Source: Entophlyctis helioformis
Taxonomy: Eukaryota > Chytridiomycota > Chytridiomycetes > Chytridiales > Chytriomycetaceae
DNA length: 12,943 nt
NCBI GenBank assembly: GCA_025526915.1
Contig: JAHLKH010000428.1
Coordinates: 1-12,943, forward strand
Reading direction: 5' to 3'
Part shown: positions 1 through 6,778 of the stretch, in pieces
Numbering within the stretch: position 1 is the first letter of the stretch
Layout of the letters: each line of letters begins with the position of its first letter
Position numbers and translations under genes: made by a program
The notes under the pieces: model-generated
What the model saw: the letters and a program-made list of their open reading frames with translations, nothing else
The model's database searches: none
What the model was told of the DNA's origin: nothing

Positions 1-543
1 AGTCCAGCACCTGGAGCTTTTTAAGGTTGCCGAGGGAAGCAGGGATCGGGCCAGTCAGGGCACCTGAAACGACCTGGCTGCCAGAGGTGTGAGGTGGAGT
101 GGATTGCAGCAGCGGAGATGGGCTGGTGCAACCTACAACAGCACAAGCTCAGTGAGCAATCCGAGCGACTCGGGCAGGGTGCCGGTCAGCGTCCTGTCAA
201 AGAGCAAGCTGCGACGGTCGGTGTTGAAGAAAGTCAGCACCAGCACGAGGCAGACGGCAACAACGGCGGCCACTGACATGGATTCCACCCTGCCATTGGC
301 GCATCCAATGCGACCCCTGGATGACTGAACAGAGGTGCAGCAGTCGGTGGTCGTATTGAACTGCGACGGGAACGCCTGCGCCAGAACAGCGCAGTCGGCA
401 GGTGCACTCATGGGTTTGGACTGGATGGACAGAGTGCAGTGTGCAGCGGCGTCGTGCCATTTTGAGTGTTTGGGTCCCAGCAGCCAAGCGCTGGCTGTTA
501 CAAAAATTGACTGCTTGGCTGGTTTTGGTGCGGGTCCTGCCAA
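1..543 (-). CDS. Leucine-rich-repeat protein, 5' part (three exons visible, runs off window)
   Basis: Plant-type LRR protein, probably for ligand or protein binding; its role is unknown. Exons fit 543-278, 208-140 and 77-1. Intron 1 (277-209, 69 nt) runs GTCAGT to CGCAG with a GCTGAC branch site. Intron 2 (139-78, 62 nt) is less certain because its donor is GTTGTAG; ending it at 65 instead puts the repeat out of frame. The product has an N-terminal cap with DC, then FPSQFNTTTDCC and GRVESI, followed by LTGTLPESLG and LTGPIPASLGNLKKLQVLD. These match the LxxLxLxxNxLTGxIP repeat. Both introns are phase 2, so exon 2 is a 69-nt module of about one repeat. The start at 543 is weak: its first 45 residues do not look like a signal peptide, and a further upstream exon or a start near the DC cap is possible. 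Keeping intron 1 would create a false membrane segment. Confidence 0.72.
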
Positions 544-1179
544 AGCCGCAATCGCAAATGCTTGTCTAGATGAGGCATTTCATTGGCGGTCACAGGGGGT
601 GGTCAAAAATGGAAAAAAGACTACGGATTTCTTTATGAGAAGCTCCAGACGAGAGAAGCCCAACGCACTTCTCCAAGTTGCATCCCCACCCTTGGTTGCT
701 GAGAAACCGATGGTCCAAGATTGCGTGGGGTCGTCCTCCTTCCTCTTGTTTCGATTTTTCTATGGGGCTTCTTTCGAAATTGTTTCCAGACGTCTACAGG
801 CGTCTGTGTTGCATTCTGAAAAGTGCGCCGTGTAGAGAGAGACGAGAGGAGTCGAATGCGCTTGTTTCCAGCCCGATTGGACCACATCTGACCTCGCCCG
901 CCGCCATCTTCCTCCACTTCCCAGTTCCCTGAGGACGCGCCGGCAGATCAGCTTGCAATTTCTGCTTCCGCTCGCTTCTCCACAGATCGCGAGCCCACAG
1001 ATCACGAGCAGTTGCTCCGCAGCAGCAGCAGCGTCCCTTGTGAGCTCTTGGTGCATGTGTGGCTGCCTCCATCTGCACGCAACCAGCTGACAACTCTCTC
1101 TGTGCGGCACCAGGCCATCTCCACATCCTCTGTCGCAAATGCCGTCCAAGAAGCGTTCAAGGACGATGAGGAAGGACGC
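544..1179. other. Intergenic region, no convincing gene
   Basis: Between the start of the LRR gene on the minus strand and the zinc-finger gene on the plus strand. Short open frames on both strands show no recognisable domain. A small inverted repeat with arms CAGACG and CGTCTG lies at 787-806. The region presumably holds the two divergent promoters, but I see no clear TATA box or defined operator. An ATG at 1139 begins a frame reading MPSKKR that does not connect to the zinc finger without a missing base. Confidence 0.5.
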
Positions 1180-1572
1180 ATGGTGTGCGACTGCGGCTTC
1201 GTGTTCGCCCAGGCCAACCCTGACCAGCCCAACATCGAAAAGCACGAGAGCTCCCCGGCTCACCAGAGAAGGCTGAAGATGACAGCTGCCACGCCTCGCC
1301 CTGTCACCCTCTTCTTCCGTCCTTTACGACCATCTGCCGCACCATCAGTGACACCACCATCCGTTGCCGCCGAGCCAGCCAGCTTTCCAGCAGTTGAGGC
1401 ATTGCCAGACGACGTTGTGATGGATCAAGATGCCGCCGATGAGGACACCAGCGACGATGAGGACACCTGGGTCGATCCTCCATCTCAGGCCGTCGTTGCG
1501 CTTGCTGCATCTGCGCTGCTCGCCACGCCTCCTACGCAGCCGTTCATGCTGTGTCCGGCAGTGGATCATTGA
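1180..1572 (+). CDS. Small CDCG-type zinc-finger protein of unknown function
   Basis: Function not recognised. From the ATG at 1180 the protein is 130 residues. It opens at once with a candidate metal-binding motif: Cys3 and Cys5 (CDCG), then His22 and His28 in NIEKHESSPAHQRRL, spacing C-x-C-x16-H-x5-H. This resembles BED or C2H2-like fingers of DNA-binding and transposase-derived proteins. After the finger come VTLFFRPL, a Pro/Ala-rich linker, an acidic stretch near residues 80-100 (DEDTSDDEDTW), and a hydrophobic C-terminus. The start is doubtful, since an ATG lying directly against the finger suggests missing N-terminal sequence. The frame stays open upstream to about 1012 without another ATG. 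An out-of-frame ATG at 1139 (MPSKKR) would join it if one base near 1155 were missing. It could also be a fragment of a mobile element, but no transposase domain is visible. Confidence 0.45.
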   Translation: MVCDCGFVFAQANPDQPNIEKHESSPAHQRRLKMTAATPRPVTLFFRPLRPSAAPSVTPPSVAAEPASFPAVEALPDDVVMDQDAADEDTSDDEDTWVDPPSQAVVALAASALLATPPTQPFMLCPAVDH

Positions 1573-1813
1573 ATGAACTTGTCTTGCACCAGCGTCAATG
1601 GCAGTCTGCATTCAGCTGTCAGACGGCACTCGCAGGCCACATCCAGGCCTAGCCCAGCTCTGGCTTGGCTGGCATCACTGTAACACTGGCTGTCCATGTG
1701 GCAGACCAGCCGGTGGCAATGGGCAGTGAGCAGCTCGAGTTGGAGCAGAGCACGTCTGCAAGAACGAGCGAATGCCACGCATCGGATGGCCGCGAGATCG
1801 GCGGCCGTTTGTG

Positions 1814-1855
1814 TCACGTGACCACAGATCACGCATTCGTGACTATCACGTGACT
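1814..1855. promoter_or_regulatory. Cluster of CACGTG (E-box) palindromes
   Basis: GTCACGTGAC at 1814-1823 is a perfect 10-bp palindrome. TCACGTGA at 1847-1854 is a second copy, with centres 32 bp apart, about three helical turns. Between them TCACG-catt-CGTGA at 1830-1843 is an inverted repeat built from the same half-site. CACGTG is the classic basic helix-loop-helix site (Cbf1, Pho4, USF/MITF types). Binding here is inference, and the tail-to-tail setting is unusual for a promoter element. Confidence 0.5.
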
Positions 1856-2021
1856 GGAGGCATGGGGGGTCCGTCGCTTCAATCCTTTTTTCGAAATTTT
1901 TGGAGGCGCATAAAGGGGTAAATCGAAATCCTTATTTGACTGCCCCCTGGCGGTCATGGACGAAAAGGAATGATGGCCGTGTGGTGGACCAGCGTGTGTG
2001 ATCGGGTGGTACTGAAGGGTA

Positions 2022-2096
2022 AGCAAAGAGAAAAGAGGGAGAAGAGAGAGAGAGAGCAGAGAGAGAGAGAGAGCAGAGAGCAAAAAGTACAGAAAG
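2022..2096 (+). repeat. Purine-rich GA microsatellite
   Basis: Nearly all A/G on the plus strand, with long GA runs broken by single C bases (AGAGAGAGAGAGCAGAGAGAG type). It lies just beyond the cyclase stop codon, so the cyclase transcript would carry a pyrimidine (CT) tract in its 3' UTR if transcription runs that far. Confidence 0.8.
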
Positions 2097-2155
2097 GAAT
2101 GCCGAGGGGGGGATGGAGAAGAGAGACCAAAAAACTGGAAAGGGGGAAATGTTGT

Positions 2156-4632
2156 CTATACAATGGCGCGAATGGCCTGGTACACCATGACCTCCTTGTT
2201 CTTGCCCTTGAACTGGCGCGCTCCGTCCTGCTCGCAGTAGATCCGGTCCTTTACCATCTCGTACGTGGTCTCTGTAATGAGCACCTGGTCCGCCTTGGCA
2301 GCATCGCACACACGCGACGACGTGTTGACTGTGTCGCCGATACAAGTGTACTCGAGCCGCTGGGACGAGCCAATGAAGCCAGCGAGCAGCTCGCCCGTGT
2401 TGACCCCAACGCCAACGCGCACGGGCTCCTTGTCTGCGCGTCTCCGCTCCTCGTTCATGTCGCGGATTGCCTTTTGGAACTCCATGGCGGCACAGACGGC
2501 GCGGTACTCGGCGTCGCGGTCGTCTTCCAGCGTGCCAAAGACAGCCATGAGCGCGTCGCCAATGTACTTGTCCACGACACCGCCAAACTTGAACACGACC
2601 TTGACCAACTGTGCAGGAAAGTGTGCAAGGGGGTCAGACTCTGTGGCGATGGCTTGTGCACGGCATGGCGGCCACTTACTCGCTCAAAGTAGTCGTTCAA
2701 GAGGTTGACCACCTCGACGGGATTGCTCTTTCGGACAGGTTTGTGAATCCGCGAATGTCGGCAAACACGACGGTGCCCACCAGCTCGCGGCCGCCCTTGC
2801 GGATAATCTCTGGACGGGTGACCATCTTCTCGACCACCTGTGGCGGCAAGAAGCGCGACAGCTGCTCGGTCATGCGGGCCTTGTTGCCGACCTCCTTGAT
2901 GAGGTTCATGTTCTCAATGACCATCGCAGTCTGGTTGCCAATCGCCTTGACGAGCGACAGGTCCTTGCTTGAAAAGGTGTTGATGCGGTCGCGGGAGTCC
3001 AGATGGAGGATGCCGTGAACCTGCGCCAAGCATGGGGCTGTGTCAGCTGGATTGTGATCCATCGCCGTGTGGAATCAGTGGCCAGACACTTACGACGTTG
3101 TGGGCAATCAGAGGCACACAAATGACGGATCGGATCTGGCCGTACTTGACCGAGGCGGCCTTGCCCAGCATGGGGTCTTCCGAGGCGTCGGATGTGATGA
3201 GGCACTTGCGCGAATAAAACACCTTTTGCAGGATCGTGGACGACAGCAGAATCTCGCGGCGCTCGTTAGCCTTGCCTGAGCGCAGCTTGACGTAGTGGGT
3301 GGACAGGAACCCAGTCGACTGCTCGACAAGGAGCACGACGCCGCGGTCGATTGGCAGAATGTCAAAGATGAGATCCATGGACTTGGCGAGCAGCTTGTTG
3401 ATGTCGTCCGTGACAGACATCTTGGACAGCTCGTATGCCAGACGCAGCTTCTCGTAGTCCTGGCGAAGCATCTCAACGTCCTCGACCTTTTCAATATGCG
3501 AAAAGTCCACGTCCTCCTCTGCCTCGATCTCGGCGCGGATGGTGAGCGTCTCTTCGTACTTGGGGCCAGACGGCAGGATGGTGACGAGCTTGAGAAACTC
3601 GTCCTGCGGGCTGACGGGCACTGCCTGGGTATCGTGGTCGTGGATGATGTCGTGGAAGAGCAGCGAGATGCCGCCGACCATGACATTGTCATTGTCGACG
3701 AGCAGGTACAGCTTGCCCGGCTCGATGAGGTTGTCGTTGACGCGCACGCCGTTGGACGAATGCTTGTCCGAGATGCAGTATCTGCACACGGGCGAGCGGT
3801 CGTGCGATCGCCGTACGCCGCAAGAGCGTCAAAGCATTCGATCGACAGGGATCAGCACCAGATCAGATGTTCAAAGGCAAGACACGGCAGTGGAGCAAGA
3901 GACGCACCCGTCGGTGGTGTGCGTGACCTCGGCATGGTACTTTGACGTCTTGTTGTCGGTCAGGACAATGTCATTGTCGTCCTTGCGGCCGATGGTGGTG
4001 ATCTCCTTGGACAGCTGGAACTCGACAACGCCGCCAAACGACGTCTTGTAGACAAACTTTGCGGGCGTCGAGCCCTTGCCGGACGTGGATGAGCGGCGGG
4101 GGGCGGTCTGGAAGATGATCTTTTGGGCGGCGGCCGGCTGGCCGTTCGAGGTTGATGCGATGGACGGGTGCCTGTGTGACAGGTGGTCGTCGGCCAGCGG
4201 CGTGTCTGGACGGGAAATGTCTGTGCGGACAGATGCGGCCGAGGGCGAGCGGTGAAAGGGCATGCCGGCGGCGGCGGCGGCGGTTGCGGCGGCAGCAGCC
4301 GATCCGTGCGGAGAGCCGCTGTGCAAGTGCTGGCTGCTGCCGCCGTAGTTTGAGCCGCCACTGCCGCCGTAGCTGGCGCCGTGGAGGTCGTGTGGGCCGC
4401 CGCTGTTGTTGTGGACCACGGACGACGGGACGTGGGCAGCTCCATGTGCACCATGTGGCGCATGGGCCGCGCCGTGTGCACCGCCTGGCAGTGGCAGCGC
4501 CGACTGGGAGCCCGAGTGGGGCAGGGAGGCAAGCGAGTTGGTTGCAGAGGGGCGACGGTCGATGCCTACGCCCTCACGCAGCGGACGCCTGACGGACGAT
4601 GGCGAGGCGGACGACGAGTGGGAGCGGTCCAT
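2156..4632 (-). CDS. Class IIIb adenylyl cyclase with FHA and GAF domains (four exons, one apparent frameshift)
   Basis: Predicted to make cAMP from ATP in the cytosol. Exons are 4632-3908, 3781-3094, 3020-2680 and 2608-2156. The introns are 126, 73 and 71 nt, with donors GTGCGT, GTAAGT and GTAAGT. With one restored base the protein is 735 aa. Residues 1-190 are low-complexity Ser/Gly/His/Ala. FHA is about 195-285 (TIGRKDDNDIVL, SKYH, SSNGVRVN), a coiled linker about 330-360, GAF about 360-515, and the cyclase domain 545-735. Catalytic residues visible: metal-binding Asp559 (FADIRG) and Asp603 (GDALMA), base-specifying Lys599 with Thr673, and transition-state Asn680 and Arg684. The Lys/Thr pair marks class IIIb, the group of bicarbonate-responsive cyclases, and favours ATP over GTP. 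FHA suggests phosphothreonine-dependent partners. Near 2728-2732 the frame breaks (LSE to KSNPVEVVN) by one missing base, probably an assembly error. RRPS (Ser29) and RRSS (Ser182) are PKA-like sites. The frame is open upstream of 4632, but only through repeat DNA. Confidence 0.9.
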
Positions 4633-4702
4633 CTGCGTGCGTTGTGTGTTGTGCGTGCGTTGTGTGTGTTGTGGGTTGGCGTTGTGGATGGACGGATGGT
4701 GG

Positions 4703-4790
4703 CAAGCAAGCAGGCGGGCAAGCAGGCAAGCAGGTGGGCAGGCAGGTGGGCAGGCAGGTGGGCAGGCAGGTGGGCAGGCAGGTGGGCAGG
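4703..4790 (+). repeat. 12-bp minisatellite (CAGGTGGGCAGG)
   Basis: Five perfect 12-bp units, CAGGTGGGCAGG, at 4731-4790, preceded by a degenerate lead-in of AAGCAGGC/GGGCAAGCA words from 4703. It lies about 70-160 bp upstream of the cyclase start codon. On the cyclase strand it reads CCTGCCCACCTG, related to the CCTG/CCCG-rich repeats near 12750-12850. Confidence 0.9.
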
Positions 4791-4952
4791 CAAGCAACAG
4801 AGCGTCAGTCGCAAGCCGAGTGCAGGCAGGCATGCGTGCAGGTGCAAGTGTAGCCACGACGGCACAAGCAGCGGGCAAGCGAGCGAGTGAACGAGCAAGG
4901 AAGCAAGGACGACGCAGGCGGGCGAGCGAGTACGCACAGATGGAGCGTGTGC

Positions 4953-4976
4953 GAGTGACCGAGTGACCGAGTGACC
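4953..4976 (+). repeat. 8-bp tandem repeat (GAGTGACC)
   Basis: Three perfect copies of GAGTGACC, followed by a partial unit and a diverged copy ending GCGAGTGACT by 4990. The flanks contain further GAGCGAG/GCGAGT words, suggesting an older, decayed repeat field. Confidence 0.85.
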
Positions 4977-5033
4977 GAGTGCGAGTGACTGTGCCGAGAT
5001 ATGAGGCGGGTGCTGCCAGGTGGGCTGCTGCTG

Positions 5034-5060
5034 GTGGTTGCCGTGGTTGTCGTGGTTGTC
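5034..5060 (+). repeat. 9-bp tandem repeat (GTGGTTGTC)
   Basis: Three copies of GTGGTTGTC, the first reading GTGGTTGCC, directly upstream of the CTG tract. Confidence 0.8.
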
Positions 5061-5066
5061 GTGGCT

Positions 5067-5068
<2 letters not shown>

Positions 5069-5101
<33 letters not shown>
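5069..5101 (+). repeat. (CTG)11 trinucleotide repeat
   Basis: Eleven uninterrupted CTG units in the divergent promoter, about 190 bp upstream of the first 7-TM gene's start and about 440 bp from the cyclase start. On the minus strand it reads CAG. It lies outside the coding regions called here. Pure triplet tracts of this kind are prone to length change by slippage. Confidence 0.95.
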
Positions 5102-5103
<2 letters not shown>

Positions 5104-5290
5104 GGGCAGGCGACGTGGTGGCGAGTCGGGCAAGTCGCGGCAGAGTTGCTGCCGCTGTGCACTCGGCCACGAGTCGCAATGTGGATGATCCACGGCGCAC
5201 GCACACAACCACAACCACACAACCACGCACACACGCGCACATCCACGCTCGAGCCACATTCCTCCCGCCAGATCCGCCAACCGCACGCAG

Positions 5291-6631
5291 ATGAGCAGCA
5301 TCGCCGCCGCCTGCGACCCGCCGGCTGCGCTCGACTGGCCCGACACGGGCATCGCGCTCGGCAACACAGACCCGCTGCAGCTCTGCGACATCCTCGGCCT
5401 GCTCATCCCCTTCCACGGCATCCTCTTCATCGCCCTGCTGTCCGGCAAGCGCACGTTCACGTCGCTGACCTTTCTGCCGCAGGCTGCCTCCATCGCCCTG
5501 TTCGCCGCCCAGATCCTCGTGACCGCCCAGACGCGCTACGACGCGCGCGAGTACTACTGGTCGTTTGCCGCCTGCGCCTGGCTGTGCGACGTCGCCGTGC
5601 GCATGCTGCTCCTCTACTTTATGTACACGCGCCTCAATGTCATCTACGGCAGCAGCGGCCTGGGCACCGCGTCTGGCGGGCCCTCGGTGCAGGTGCCCTG
5701 GATCGTGTCCGTCACAGCGGCCGTCTACCAGACTGCCGGCCTCGTCTTTGTCGTGGTGTGCGACCTGGGCAGGCTGTCGACCGCCAGAGCAACCGTCGAG
5801 TTCTGCGTGCGCAACATGAAGTTTGCCAACATCATCTACGACTCGGCCGACTTTATCGTGCTCGTCCTCGACTCAATGGTCTTCCACCGCATCTGGACCG
5901 CCAAGCGCGTCATGGTCATGTCGACCGGCAGCCAGGTGCTCGCCAAGCAGGCCGGCGCGTGCATCGTCTTGTCGGGCCTCATGCTCTTCTCGTCCAATCT
6001 GCTGTTTACGCTCAATCTCGACCCAGACTGGATCTACTACACCGTCTGCTTCACGGGCCGCATTCTGTTTGTCGAGATCCTGAACGGCATCGTGGTCCAG
6101 ATCATGAAGCCAACGCGGGGCTCCGTCTTTGAAGACGAAGACAAGGACAGGTATGCCGACGGCGGTGATCAGAGGCAAGGCAGGCTGGACGATCGCATCA
6201 GCAGCCGAGCCATAAAGAGCCTCAAGGGCATCAAGGGTCTCATACGGCTGCCGAGCGTGGCCAAAAAGTCGGCAATGAGCCCCGACGGCGCAGTCGTGCG
6301 GTCATCTCTTGCCAAGCGATCTGCCCATTCAACCAGCTTCATGGTCGGCCGTTCCCATTCAGTGCAAGGGCATTCACGTCCGTTTCCACCCGCAGCTTCG
6401 ACGCCTGTGCCAAACGGTCAGCTGTCGAACCAGCCGTCACTGCACCTTTCATGCAATGACAATGATGGCGAGCAAGATGCAGACGAATACATCGAGCCGT
6501 CTCTCGGCCACTACTCTGCACCGCGTGGATCGACCGTCTCTGTACATGACCCGCCACCCAGTCTGCCAGCCAATGCACGCCTGAGTCCATGCAACGAGGA
6601 CGACGAGATTGGGATTCCCGTACATGGCTAG
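5291..6631 (+). CDS. Uncharacterised 7-TM membrane protein, copy A
   Basis: Intronless, 446 aa, family not recognised. Seven hydrophobic segments are visible at about 31-51, 58-79, 89-112, 134-158, 178-200, 218-240 and 246-271, giving a short N-terminus of about 30 residues. The cytosolic-looking tail of about 175 residues is hydrophilic, with an acidic patch (EDEDKD, 281-286), a basic stretch (IKSLKGIKGLIRL) and many Ser/Pro. Signature features shared with the next gene are TRLN after TM3, a DLG at the end of TM4, LDPD just before TM7 and GRILFVEILN in TM7. The N-out, C-in topology would fit a GPCR-like receptor, but I see no DRY or NPxxY motif and no retinal-binding lysine in TM7. It is divergent from the cyclase gene and followed by its paralogue 147 bp on. 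The ATG at 5291 is the first in a CA-rich leader. Confidence 0.85.
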   Translation: MSSIAAACDPPAALDWPDTGIALGNTDPLQLCDILGLLIPFHGILFIALLSGKRTFTSLTFLPQAASIALFAAQILVTAQTRYDAREYYWSFAACAWLCDVAVRMLLLYFMYTRLNVIYGSSGLGTASGGPSVQVPWIVSVTAAVYQTAGLVFVVVCDLGRLSTARATVEFCVRNMKFANIIYDSADFIVLVLDSMVFHRIWTAKRVMVMSTGSQVLAKQAGACIVLSGLMLFSSNLLFTLNLDPDWIYYTVCFTGRILFVEILNGIVVQIMKPTRGSVFEDEDKDRYADGGDQRQGRLDDRISSRAIKSLKGIKGLIRLPSVAKKSAMSPDGAVVRSSLAKRSAHSTSFMVGRSHSVQGHSRPFPPAASTPVPNGQLSNQPSLHLSCNDNDGEQDADEYIEPSLGHYSAPRGSTVSVHDPPPSLPANARLSPCNEDDEIGIPVHG

Positions 6632-6654
6632 GTATACATATCTACATATGCCAG

Positions 6655-6660
6655 AATAAA
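6655..6660 (+). terminator. AATAAA polyadenylation signal
   Basis: A canonical AATAAA hexamer 23 nt after the TAG stop of 7-TM copy A. It would end that transcript before the next gene, supporting two separate transcription units. Confidence 0.6.
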
Positions 6661-6679
6661 ACGATCATGACGAAAACAA

Positions 6680-6687
6680 TGACGTCA
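6680..6687. promoter_or_regulatory. CRE-type palindrome TGACGTCA
   Basis: A perfect TGACGTCA, the consensus for bZIP factors of the CREB/ATF family, in the 147-bp gap between the two 7-TM genes and 91 bp upstream of the second gene's ATG. The position suits a proximal promoter element. A second copy overlaps the J-domain gene start at 9863-9870. Confidence 0.5.
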
Positions 6688-6778
6688 CGGTCATGCTCGC
6701 CGGCTTGGCAAGCATTCAGCATCACTGGCTGTCACTGACTGTTACTGACCCAAAATCCAGCTGCACCTGGTCATCCAC

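Larger units (their letters stand above)
1573..2155. other. Tail-to-tail intergenic spacer
   Basis: Spacer between the 3' ends of the zinc-finger gene (plus) and the cyclase gene (minus). It holds a cluster of CACGTG palindromes at 1814-1855 and a purine-rich, GA-repeat tract at about 2022-2096. No credible coding region or canonical AATAAA was seen for either flanking gene. Confidence 0.6.
4633..5290. promoter_or_regulatory. Divergent promoter region rich in tandem repeats
   Basis: These 658 bp separate the start codons of the cyclase (minus) and the first 7-TM gene (plus), so they must hold both promoters and 5' UTRs. The region is filled with short tandem repeats, listed separately, and CA-rich stretches beside both starts. 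Both genes begin in the same context, CGCACGCAG followed directly by ATG. CAG before ATG could be a leader-intron acceptor, or only chance in CA-rich sequence. Long frames crossing the region encode only repeat-driven low-complexity peptide and were not called. Confidence 0.65.

Noticed and set aside
133..280. A membrane segment (VAAVVAVCLVLVLTFF) in the LRR protein
   Set aside because: It lies wholly inside a good 69-nt GT-AG intron with a CTGAC branch site; removing it joins GRVESI directly to the LRR.
760..1263. A minus-strand 167-codon gene upstream of the zinc finger
   Set aside because: It overlaps the better-supported zinc-finger frame, has no domain and looks like its antisense shadow.
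2728..2736. A tiny GT-AG intron (GTCCGAAAG) explaining the cyclase frame change
   Set aside because: Nine bases is far below any workable intron, and removing it would delete conserved residues without giving the right frame.
4633..5493. A 285-residue N-terminal extension of the cyclase
   Set aside because: The open frame runs only through minisatellite and CTG repeat DNA and into the divergent 7-TM coding sequence; the ATG at 4632 is the better start.
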